This document shows positions 26,048-33,505 of a stretch of DNA of 64,000 bases, piece by piece; the stretch's first letter is position 1; the number at the start of each line of letters is the position of its first letter. Source of the DNA: Rhizobium sp. WYCCWR10014 (lineage in GTDB: Bacteria > Pseudomonadota > Alphaproteobacteria > Rhizobiales > Rhizobiaceae); the NCBI RefSeq assembly GCF_001657485.1, contig NZ_LXFU01000035.1:124001-188000 (forward strand). Direction: 5' to 3'. Under the pieces are notes generated by a model. It was not told where the DNA came from. It worked only from the letters and a program-made list of their open reading frames with translations, and ran no database searches. The translations under genes and the position numbers were made by a program.

Positions 26048-28351
26048 ATGAAGCCAGATAACCCGAACAGGGTCCCTATAGATGTCTATCTGTCGTTTGT
26101 GAGTTCCCTTTCCGGGAACCGCATGACGCTTCTTGTTGGCGTGATCGTGCATGTTGCGACGTGCCTTGCAGTGGCTGCCAAGACGCAGTACTCGATCTAC
26201 ATCCTGCTGTCGGTCGCCTTCCTTCTGGTCTTCGGCGCTCGTATGGCCATCTTCCGGCAGTTCGATCGTGTGGATAAGGAGAGCCTCTCGCACGCCGGCA
26301 TCGAGCGTTGGGAGTGGATTCTCGTTTCCAGTGGAGCCTGCACCACCGCGCTCCTCGGCCTCGCCAGCGGCTACGCCATCTTCGTCGTGCGCGATTCCTT
26401 TGCCGAGCTTGCCTGCATTTCCGTCACCATGGCGACCATGGTTTCCGTCGTCGGCCGCAACTACGGCTCGCGCTTCGCAGTCGACCTCCAGACGTTCTTC
26501 TGCTGCCTGCCGATGATCGTCTGCAGCCTGCTGGCGCTGGATTTCTATCGCGGCCTGCTGTCAATCCTCCTCATTCCTTTCTGGCTGACGACGCGGGCCA
26601 TGGCGAACGGCGTGCGTGAGTTTCTCTATGAGAACGTCATTGCGCGCCGGGAAATCACCATCATCGCCGACCGTTTTGATACGGCGCTCAACAACATGCC
26701 GCATGGCCTAGTCATGGTCGATGCCGAAAACCGCATTCAGGTCGTCAATCGCAAGGCTTGCGAGCTTCTGAAGATCGGTGCGCCGGATCGGTTGAAGGAC
26801 CGCGATCTCGGCGCCGTGCTGCGCTATGGCGCGCGCTACAGCTTCATGGACGCCTCGCAGCCGGAGCTCATCCTGCGCCAGCTCACCCAGGTCGCCGAAG
26901 GCAACCTGTCGCGGACGCTCATTCATTTCCCCGAGGGCTTGTCGCTCGAATTCTCCGCCAGCCGAAGGGCCGACGGCGGCGCCGTGCTGATCTTCGAGGA
27001 TGTGTCCAGCCGGGTGAAGGCAGAGCAGAAGATCATGCACATGGTCCGCTTCGATGCGCTGACCGGCCTGCCGAATCGCGAATATTTCGGGCAGCTGGTG
27101 CAGGATTATCTCGCCAAACATCAGAAGAAGTCCGGGCCGCTCGGCTTCATGGTCCTCGATATCGACGAGTTCAAACATGTCAACGACATGCGCGGCCACG
27201 TTACGGGCGACCACCTGCTCTGCGCCATCGCCGCCCGCATCAAGCAGGCCTCCGGCAACGCCATCCTTGGCCGGTTGATGGGAGACCAGTTCATCCTATT
27301 CTTCCCGCATGCGAAGGAAACGGCGTCGCTCGACGTCGAGATCCGCCGCGTGCACGCCGCAATCCAGGGCAATTACGCGGTCGACGAACTGACCTTCCTC
27401 GTTTCAATCAGCGCCGGCTACGCGATTCTCGAAAGTGCCGCGTTTGCGATGGATGAATGGAGCGTCAAGGCGGATCTGGCGCTGTTCGAAAGCAAGTCGC
27501 GCTTCAAGGGCGGCATTTCCGGCTTCGAGCGGGAGATGGATGGCCGCTATATCGAGCAGCAGAAGCTGAAGGCGGATCTGCGCGAGGCGGTCTCGGCGCA
27601 GGCGCTGCATCTCGCCTTCCAGCCGATGTTCCGGGCCGACGGCTCGCGGATCGAATGCGCCGAGGCTTTGGCGCGCTGGGTCCATCCGGAGAAGGGCTCG
27701 ATCCCGCCCGACGTCTTCATCCGGCTCGCCGAGGACATGGGCATCATCTCCGACATCACCCGCTTCGTCCTGTTCAAGGCGTGCAGCGAGTGCATGAACT
27801 GGCCGGAACATATCGCCGTCTCGGTCAATCTCTCGGCGCGGGATCTGCGCGACGCCGATATTCTTTCGGTGGTCGCCGAAGCGCTTGCTCATTCCGGCCT
27901 GGACGCGGCGCGGCTGCATCTCGAAGTCACCGAGAGCTGCCTGATCGACGAGCCGGCGGCCGTGCGCGCCATCCTGGCTGAGCTCAGATCCCGCGGCATC
28001 ACCATCGCCATCGACGATTTCGGCACCGGCTTTTCCAGCCTCAGCTATCTCGACACGCTGCCGCTCGATATCGTCAAGATCGACCGCTCCTTCGTGCGCA
28101 ACATCGTCGAGGATGCGCGCCGCCTCAAGCTCTTGCGCGGCACGGTCAATCTCGCCCGCGAACTGGGCCTGAAGATCGTCATCGAGGGTGTGGAGACCGA
28201 GGAGCAGCTGACGCTGCTCAACAAGCACCGCAGTGCCGATCTGGTACAGGGCTACGTTTTCTCGCCGCCGGTCCCTTCCCAGAATATCAGGCTGCTGCAA
28301 GAGGGCATCGGCCGCCGCACCGTTCAGCGCCGCCGCAACAAGGTCGCCTGA
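26048..28351 (+). CDS. membrane GGDEF/EAL protein with degenerate GGDEF site
   Basis: A 767-residue protein: about six transmembrane helices (residues 20-190), a PAS-like segment (NMPHGLVMVDAENRI onward, about 215-330), then GGDEF and EAL domains. The GGDEF signature reads MGDQF (residues 411-415): the first glycine and the glutamate are replaced, so it should not make c-di-GMP. The EAL domain looks catalytic (EAL at 539-541, then DDFGTGFSSL, KIDRSFV and a late EGVETEEQ), so hydrolysis of cyclic di-GMP, perhaps with GTP sensing by the GGDEF part, is the likely role. I chose the ATG at 26048 because AGGGAAAG lies six bases upstream; an ATG at 25955 without a site would add 31 residues. Confidence 0.92.
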   Translation: MKPDNPNRVPIDVYLSFVSSLSGNRMTLLVGVIVHVATCLAVAAKTQYSIYILLSVAFLLVFGARMAIFRQFDRVDKESLSHAGIERWEWILVSSGACTTALLGLASGYAIFVVRDSFAELACISVTMATMVSVVGRNYGSRFAVDLQTFFCCLPMIVCSLLALDFYRGLLSILLIPFWLTTRAMANGVREFLYENVIARREITIIADRFDTALNNMPHGLVMVDAENRIQVVNRKACELLKIGAPDRLKDRDLGAVLRYGARYSFMDASQPELILRQLTQVAEGNLSRTLIHFPEGLSLEFSASRRADGGAVLIFEDVSSRVKAEQKIMHMVRFDALTGLPNREYFGQLVQDYLAKHQKKSGPLGFMVLDIDEFKHVNDMRGHVTGDHLLCAIAARIKQASGNAILGRLMGDQFILFFPHAKETASLDVEIRRVHAAIQGNYAVDELTFLVSISAGYAILESAAFAMDEWSVKADLALFESKSRFKGGISGFEREMDGRYIEQQKLKADLREAVSAQALHLAFQPMFRADGSRIECAEALARWVHPEKGSIPPDVFIRLAEDMGIISDITRFVLFKACSECMNWPEHIAVSVNLSARDLRDADILSVVAEALAHSGLDAARLHLEVTESCLIDEPAAVRAILAELRSRGITIAIDDFGTGFSSLSYLDTLPLDIVKIDRSFVRNIVEDARRLKLLRGTVNLARELGLKIVIEGVETEEQLTLLNKHRSADLVQGYVFSPPVPSQNIRLLQEGIGRRTVQRRRNKVA

Positions 28352-28469
28352 GCCGCCTGCAAGTGACTGGTTATCCAGCCGAAAATCTTGCGCCCGTTAA
28401 CCTTAATAATTTAAATTCAACGCGAATTCTTAGATTTTCTTGCCTACGTGCCGCTGGCGTATGATTAAT

Positions 28470-28489
28470 GATCCGTTAACGAGCGGATC
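28470..28489 (+). promoter_or_regulatory. inverted repeat next to ribosome site of acyltransferase gene
   Basis: GATCCG (28470-28475) and CGGATC (28484-28489) flank an 8-base spacer containing TTAACG, directly before GAGAGA and the ATG at 28496. It could be an operator or a small hairpin limiting ribosome access. Confidence 0.35.
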
Positions 28490-28495
28490 GAGAGA

Positions 28496-29248
28496 ATGTC
28501 GGACACACTTTTTACGCGTAGCGATTTCAGCAGGAAAATCTTGGAAATTCTGGATCACGTCGAATATCGCCGTGTCGAAAGCAGCGAAGACATGGAGGAC
28601 GTGGAGCGGCTGCGCTACAAGGCCTACAAGGCCCACGACGCGCTGTCGCTTGCCCCGGAAGGCCTATTGGACGATGTCGATTTCGACAGCCATGCCTATA
28701 TCTTCGGTCTGTACTATTATGGCGAACTGGTCAGTACGATCCGAATTCACTATGTGACGCCGGAGCATCGTATCAGCCGGTCCGGAGAGGCCTTTCCCGA
28801 GGCGATGGATGAGCTTTTGGATGCCGGGCTGACCTTGATCGATCCGGCGCGTTTTGCGGCCGATCCGGAGCTCGCCGCCAACATGCCATGGGTTCCCTAT
28901 CTGACGCTGAGACCCGCCATCGTTGCAGCAGCGTATTTCCGGGCTGACCGCGTTATTCAGTCCGTCCGGCCCCCGCATGCCGCCTTCTACAAGCGGGTCT
29001 TCTATGCCGATACCATCGTGCCCGGCCGACTGGCGGAGAGTTACGGGGTTGACGTGACGCTGATGGCGACGAATGTGATCGAGGTCGGGCGGAAGCTGTT
29101 GACGCGCTATCCCTTCTTCATCTCCAGCGCCAGCGAGCAGCGCATGATGTTTTCGCGCAATCCCAACGACACCTTGCCGCCGCTCACCATTATTCCGACG
29201 GCGCGTTTCGTACCGCAAGGCGAACTCGGCACCGACCTGCCGCTGTAA
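28496..29248 (+). CDS. FeeM-like N-acyl amino acid synthase / autoinducer-synthase-fold protein
   Basis: A 250-residue protein resembling the FeeM group of GNAT-fold enzymes, which join an acyl chain from acyl carrier protein to an amino acid and are structural relatives of acyl-homoserine lactone synthases. The key opening pattern is EDVERLRYKAYKAHDAL (about residues 35-51), followed by DFDSHAYIFGLYYYGELVSTIRIH, which looks like the LuxI-type core strands. The later YLTLRPAIVAAAYFRADRVI matches the CoA/ACP-binding helix region. No acyl carrier protein gene or LuxR regulator is nearby. The product is unknown; assignment is by motif memory and moderately sure. Confidence 0.68.
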   Translation: MSDTLFTRSDFSRKILEILDHVEYRRVESSEDMEDVERLRYKAYKAHDALSLAPEGLLDDVDFDSHAYIFGLYYYGELVSTIRIHYVTPEHRISRSGEAFPEAMDELLDAGLTLIDPARFAADPELAANMPWVPYLTLRPAIVAAAYFRADRVIQSVRPPHAAFYKRVFYADTIVPGRLAESYGVDVTLMATNVIEVGRKLLTRYPFFISSASEQRMMFSRNPNDTLPPLTIIPTARFVPQGELGTDLPL

Positions 29249-29410
29249 TTTGCTCTTGTCTCCCACGGGAAGACGATCTTCGCCGGGGCAGATGAGGGGC
29301 GGCGGACGCAGGTGATATCAGTCGTCCTTCAGGTCCGTCCGCGCTCTGACATCGCGGTTGCCAAGCGCGCCTGCGGCATTCTCATGCATTGCGCTTTCGC
29401 CTGTCATTGT

Positions 29411-29434
29411 GTAATCCCTGCAGGAAGGGATTAC
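29411..29434 (+). promoter_or_regulatory. 9-bp hairpin upstream of oxidase subunit IV gene
   Basis: GTAATCCCT (29411-29419) pairs perfectly with AGGGATTAC (29426-29434) around a 6-base loop, 56 bases before the start of the cytochrome oxidase subunit IV gene. Without a T-run it is more likely a leader structure or operator than a terminator. Confidence 0.4.
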
Positions 29435-29490
29435 CCTCGCTCAGGCTGGGGAATCAAGCAGCGCAGAGGCATTTCAGGGAGACGATTTTT

Positions 29491-29715
29491 ATGGCCGAAC
29501 ATCATACCGGACCGGTCGAGACCGGCGCGCCGATGGATTACAAAGAACATGAAAAGACCTACGACATGTTCATCGCCAGCGCGAAATACGGCTCGATGCT
29601 TCTCATCGTCCTCCTGCTTGCGATGACCGCCGGTTTCTTCGGCGGCGCCGGCCTTCTCGGCGGTCTCTTCGTCTTCATCATTCTTCTCGCCGCCGGCATC
29701 TTCCTGCTCCGCTGA
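29491..29715 (+). CDS. aa3-type cytochrome c oxidase subunit IV
   Basis: A 74-residue protein: a polar start with DYKEHEKTYDMFIASAKYG, the signature of bacterial aa3 oxidase subunit IV, and two hydrophobic segments at the C-terminus. The small subunit sits in the membrane beside the aa3 terminal oxidase core; the other subunits are not in the window. AGGGAGA precedes the ATG at 29491 by eight bases; the frame extends upstream to 29389 with unlikely sequence. It is upstream of the transhydrogenase genes and a hairpin repeat separates them. Confidence 0.85.
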   Translation: MAEHHTGPVETGAPMDYKEHEKTYDMFIASAKYGSMLLIVLLLAMTAGFFGGAGLLGGLFVFIILLAAGIFLLR

Positions 29716-29725
29716 TCGCGTGGAT

Positions 29726-29777
29726 TCAGAGGGTCAGAGCGTCCTTTGTGCGTCCGAAAGGACGCACGGCGCTCTGA
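29726..29777. repeat. hairpin repeat, variant copy
   Basis: Nested stems: 29734-29740 pairs with 29771-29777, and 29748-29755 with 29760-29767 around a GAAA loop. The design (outer stem ending GAGCGTCC-like, inner stem with GAAA or GAAG loop) matches the copies at 33453 and 35164, with compensating changes in the stems. Confidence 0.78.
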
Positions 29778-29870
29778 GGGGAGGAGAGCTTCTCCGAAGC
29801 TTTTTGAATGAGGTGCTTGGCCCGCGCAGGGAAGCCTGCGGCGGTCTGGCTGACCCGGAGGAGGGGGCAG

Positions 29871-31019
29871 TTGGGCAATATCGTTTTCGTTGCAAGGGAA
29901 AACACGAGTGAGGAGACGCGCGTCGCCGCCTCCGCCGAGACCGTGAAGAAAATGAAGAGTTTCGGCTTCGACATCGTCGTCGAAGCCGGTGCCGGTGCGG
30001 CTTCGCGCATTCCGGACGGGGAGTTCGAGGCAGCGGGCGCCAGGATCGGCAGTTTTGCAGATGCAGCCTCCGCCGACGTGGTGCTAAAGGTGCGCCGTCC
30101 CAGCGGATCGGATATCTCCGGCTATAAAAGCGGCGCCGTGATCATCGCCATCATGGATCCCTACGGCAATGACGAAGCGATCGCGGCACTGGCAAGTGCC
30201 GGGCTTTCGGCTTTCGCGATGGAACTGATGCCGCGCATTACCCGCGCCCAGTCCATGGACGTGCTGTCGTCCCAGGCCAATCTCGCCGGTTACCAAGCCG
30301 TCATCGAGGCAGCGGCGGCCTATGACCGCGCCATGCCGATGATGATGACGGCCGCCGGCACCGTGCCGGCTGCCAAGGTCTTCGTCATGGGCGCCGGCGT
30401 CGCCGGTCTTCAGGCGATCGCGACTGCGCGCCGCCTCGGCGCGGCGGTCTCGGCCACCGACGTTCGCCCCGCCGCCAAGGAGCAGGTCGCCTCGCTCGGC
30501 GCCAAGTTCATCGCTGTCGAGGACGAAGAGTTCAAGGCGGCGGAAACGGCCGGCGGCTATGCCAAGGAAATGTCCGCCGACTATCAGGCGAAACAGGCGG
30601 CTCTGGTTGCCGAACACATTGCCAAGCAGGACATCGTCATCACCACCGCGCTGATCCCCGGTCGTGCGGCGCCGCGCCTCGTTTCGCGCGCCATGCTCGC
30701 CTCGATGAAATCAGGTGCGGTCGCCGTCGACCTTGCGGTCGAGCGCGGCGGCAATATCGAGGGTGTCGTCCCCGGCGAGATCGCCGATGTCGAAGGCGTC
30801 AGGGTGATCGGTTTCGCCAACATGCCAGGTCGGGTTGCGGCCAGCGCTTCGGCGCTCTACGCCAAGAACCTCGTCACCTTCCTCGAGACCATGGTCAACA
30901 AGGAAACCCGGAGCGTTGTCGTCAATCTCGACGACGAACTCGTCAAGGCGACGATGCTGACCTATGCCGGCGATGTGGTTCATCCCGCCTTCGGCGGCGC
31001 GAAGAAGGGGGACATCTGA
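29871..31019 (+). CDS. pntAA: NAD(P) transhydrogenase subunit alpha, part 1
   Basis: A 382-residue NAD(H)-binding domain I. It shows ETRVAASAETVKKMKSFG near the start, the Rossmann motif KVFVMGAGVAGLQAIATARRLGA, and the mobile-loop region typical of PntA. With the next two genes it forms the membrane proton-translocating transhydrogenase that drives NADPH formation from NADH. The start is probably TTG at 29871, since the conserved sequence begins there (GNIVFVARE) and GGAGG lies eight bases before it. An ATG at 29808 would add 21 unlikely residues. The stop overlaps the next start by one base (TGATG). Confidence 0.93.
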   Translation: MGNIVFVARENTSEETRVAASAETVKKMKSFGFDIVVEAGAGAASRIPDGEFEAAGARIGSFADAASADVVLKVRRPSGSDISGYKSGAVIIAIMDPYGNDEAIAALASAGLSAFAMELMPRITRAQSMDVLSSQANLAGYQAVIEAAAAYDRAMPMMMTAAGTVPAAKVFVMGAGVAGLQAIATARRLGAAVSATDVRPAAKEQVASLGAKFIAVEDEEFKAAETAGGYAKEMSADYQAKQAALVAEHIAKQDIVITTALIPGRAAPRLVSRAMLASMKSGAVAVDLAVERGGNIEGVVPGEIADVEGVRVIGFANMPGRVAASASALYAKNLVTFLETMVNKETRSVVVNLDDELVKATMLTYAGDVVHPAFGGAKKGDI

Positions 31020-31417
31020 TGGCCAGTGAAGCAATGGACAGAGCGCTGGAGCAGCTTGACCAGGCGGTGACCGCCGTCGTCACGGCGGCGGCCCAGGCAC
31101 CGGAAGCGGCAAGTGCTGCGACCGGCGGGGCGATCGATCCCTTCGTTTTCCAGCTCGCCATCTTCGTATTGTCGATCTTCGTCGGCTATTACGTCGTGTG
31201 GTCGGTGACGCCGGCACTGCATACGCCGCTGATGGCCGTCACCAATGCGATCTCCTCCGTCATCGTCGTCGGCGCGCTTCTGGCGGTCGGCATCTCGACC
31301 AGCGGGCTTGCGACCGGCTTCGGTTTCGTCGCCCTCGTACTCGTCTCGGTGAACATCTTCGGCGGCTTCCTCGTCACGCAGCGGATGCTTTCGATGTACC
31401 GCAAGAAGGACAGGTAA
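31019..31417 (+). CDS. pntAB: NAD(P) transhydrogenase subunit alpha, part 2
   Basis: A 132-residue membrane part of the alpha subunit. After an alanine-rich polar start come three to four hydrophobic helices (FVFQLAIFVLSIFVGYYVVW, then TPALHTPLMAVTNAISSVIVVGALL), the conserved HTPLMAVTNAISS block of domain II. The start shares its A with the stop of pntAA. Split alpha subunits of this form are usual in alphaproteobacteria. Confidence 0.93.
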   Translation: MASEAMDRALEQLDQAVTAVVTAAAQAPEAASAATGGAIDPFVFQLAIFVLSIFVGYYVVWSVTPALHTPLMAVTNAISSVIVVGALLAVGISTSGLATGFGFVALVLVSVNIFGGFLVTQRMLSMYRKKDR

Positions 31418-31424
31418 GGGACCG

Positions 31425-32819
31425 ATGACCAATATCGCAGCCTTCCTCTACCTCGTCTCCGGCGTGCTCTTCATCCTGGCGCTGCGCGGCCTGTCGCATC
31501 CGGCCACCAGCCGCAAGGGCAATCTCTACGGCATGATCGGCATGGGGATCGCGATCCTGACGACGCTGGTGCTGGCGACGCCGAATTTCGGCGGTTTCGT
31601 GCTGATCGTCCTTGGCCTTGCCATCGGCGGCAGCGTCGGCGCCTATGTCGCCCGCACCATCCCCATGACCTCGATGCCGCAGCTCGTCGCCGGTTTCCAT
31701 TCGCTGGTCGGCCTTGCCGCCGTGCTGGTCGCGGCTTCGGCGCTCTACACGCCTGCTTCCTTCGGCATCGGCGAGATCGGTCACATCCACACCGAGGCGC
31801 GCATCGAGATGGCGCTCGGCGTGGCGATCGGAGCGCTGACCTTCACGGGTTCGATCATCGCCTTCCTGAAGCTCGACGGACGCATGTCCGGCAAGCCGAT
31901 CCTGCTGCCCTACCGGCATGTGATCAATGCGAGCCTGCTGGTGCTGATCGTGCTCTTCATCATCGGGCTTGCCGCCACCGAAAGCCATTTCGACTTCTGG
32001 GCGGTCGTCGCGCTGTCGCTGGCGCTCGGCGTCCTGTTGATCGTGCCGATCGGCGGGGCCGATATGCCCGTCGTCGTGTCGATGCTGAACTCCTATTCAG
32101 GCTGGGCTGCGGCCGGCATCGGCTTCACGCTCGGCAATCTGGCGCTGATCATCACAGGCGCGCTCGTCGGTTCCTCCGGCGCGATCCTTTCCTACATCAT
32201 GTGCAAGGGTATGAACCGTTCCTTCGTCTCCGTCATCCTCGGTGGTTTCGGCGGCGAGACGGCGTCCGGCGGATCCGACACATCAGACAGGACGGTCAAG
32301 CTCGGCTCTGCCGAGGACGCGGCCTATCTGATGGCCAATGCATCGAAGGTCATCATCGTGCCGGGATATGGCATGGCGGTCGCCCAAGCCCAGCATGCGC
32401 TGCGTGAACTGGCCGACAATCTCAAGAAAAATGGCGTCGAGGTGAAATATGCGATCCATCCGGTCGCAGGCCGTATGCCCGGGCACATGAACGTGTTGCT
32501 CGCCGAAGCGAATGTTCCCTATGACGAGGTTTTCGAGCTCGAGGATATCAACTCGGAATTCGCCCAGGCCGACGTCGCCTATGTCATCGGTGCAAACGAC
32601 GTCACCAATCCGGCGGCGCGCGACGACAAAACCTCGCCGATCTACGGCATGCCGATCCTCGATGTCGACCGGGCAAAGACCTGCCTCTTCGTCAAGCGCT
32701 CGCTCGGCTCGGGTTATGCCGGTATCGACAACACGCTGTTCTACAAGGACGGCACGATGATGCTGCTGGGGGACGCGAGGAAGATGACCGAGGATATCAA
32801 CAAGGCGATCGCGCACTGA
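31425..32819 (+). CDS. pntB: NAD(P) transhydrogenase subunit beta
   Basis: A 464-residue beta subunit: about nine membrane helices (residues 1-250, with SRKGNLYGMIGMGIAILTT and NSYSGWAAAGIGFTLGN) followed by the NADP(H)-binding domain III with VPGYGMAVAQAQHAL, HPVAGRMPGHMNVLLAEANVPYD and GANDVTNPAA. It completes the proton channel. It begins seven bases after pntAB, and a hairpin terminator follows. Confidence 0.95.
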   Translation: MTNIAAFLYLVSGVLFILALRGLSHPATSRKGNLYGMIGMGIAILTTLVLATPNFGGFVLIVLGLAIGGSVGAYVARTIPMTSMPQLVAGFHSLVGLAAVLVAASALYTPASFGIGEIGHIHTEARIEMALGVAIGALTFTGSIIAFLKLDGRMSGKPILLPYRHVINASLLVLIVLFIIGLAATESHFDFWAVVALSLALGVLLIVPIGGADMPVVVSMLNSYSGWAAAGIGFTLGNLALIITGALVGSSGAILSYIMCKGMNRSFVSVILGGFGGETASGGSDTSDRTVKLGSAEDAAYLMANASKVIIVPGYGMAVAQAQHALRELADNLKKNGVEVKYAIHPVAGRMPGHMNVLLAEANVPYDEVFELEDINSEFAQADVAYVIGANDVTNPAARDDKTSPIYGMPILDVDRAKTCLFVKRSLGSGYAGIDNTLFYKDGTMMLLGDARKMTEDINKAIAH

Positions 32820-32830
32820 TCGACGCAGAT

Positions 32831-32856
32831 ACAGCCGCCCTTCGGGCGGCTGTTTG
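32831..32856 (+). terminator. hairpin terminator of pnt operon
   Basis: A 10-base perfect stem (32831-32840 with 32844-32853) with a CTTCG-like loop, followed by a short T-rich tail TTTGAT. Position right after pntB supports a terminator, though the T-run is weak. Confidence 0.7.
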
Positions 32857-32905
32857 ATACATGCGGCAGGCCACTGCCGTCTGCCCTGGCTGGCCGGCCG
32901 CTTCG

Positions 32906-33388
32906 TCAGGTCTCTCCCGGCACGAGTGTCATCTTTTCGACGCCGATCGCCAGGTTCAGGCCTTCCTGAGCCTGGACGTTCAACGGCTGCAGCATGAAGG
33001 CCTTGTTATTGCCGCCGGCGATAACCTTGGCGCCGGCTCCTGCACCGATGCTCGCATCGGCACCGATCCCGTAATATTCGCCGGCAAGGGCGAATTGCGG
33101 AATATCCGTGCCGGTCTTTGCCAGCACCTGCCAGATCATGACGCTCTTGCCGGTCTGGCCGATATCGAGGCCGAATTTTTCGATTTTGCCGGCATAGACC
33201 GCCTTGGTGCCGCCGGCCGCCGACGTATAGGTGCAGATAAGGTTCTTCTGTGAGGTGACGATCAGACCCTGGCCGCCATCCGATCCACAAACCAGACGGC
33301 CAAGCGTGACATAGTTTTCCGCGCCCGCCGGGCTCGCCCAGGCAGCGGCTGTCAGTGCCGCGGCTGCGATCATCGTTTGCTTGAACAT
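32906..33388 (-). CDS. DUF992 exported protein
   Basis: A 160-residue secreted protein of the DUF992 family. A signal peptide (MFKQTMIAAAALTAAAW, cleavage near AGA-EN) precedes LGRLVCGSDGGQGLIVTSQKNLICTY, with the two cysteines that are probably disulphide-linked, and a glycine/alanine-rich region GIGADASIGAGAGAKVIAGG. The family is common in rhizobia and has no known function. It is convergent with the pnt operon and lies 3' of the histidine kinase gene, with a repeat between. Confidence 0.85.
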   Translation of the reverse strand: MFKQTMIAAAALTAAAWASPAGAENYVTLGRLVCGSDGGQGLIVTSQKNLICTYTSAAGGTKAVYAGKIEKFGLDIGQTGKSVMIWQVLAKTGTDIPQFALAGEYYGIGADASIGAGAGAKVIAGGNNKAFMLQPLNVQAQEGLNLAIGVEKMTLVPGET

Positions 33389-33452
33389 GGTCTTTCTCCT
33401 TTGGAACGACCTGTCCGAAACGGGTGGAGGTAGCGATTGTTCCGGGGCGCAG

Positions 33453-33505
33453 ATTCAAAGTGATAGAGCGTCCTTAGCGCGTCTGAAGAGACGCGCGGCG
33501 CTCTA
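33453..33505. repeat. hairpin repeat, copy at 3' end of histidine kinase gene
   Basis: Begins ATTCAAAGTG; outer stem 33464-33470 with 33499-33505, inner stem 33477-33484 with 33489-33496 around a GAAG loop. Its last three bases (33503-33505) are the stop codon of the histidine kinase gene. Confidence 0.85.
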
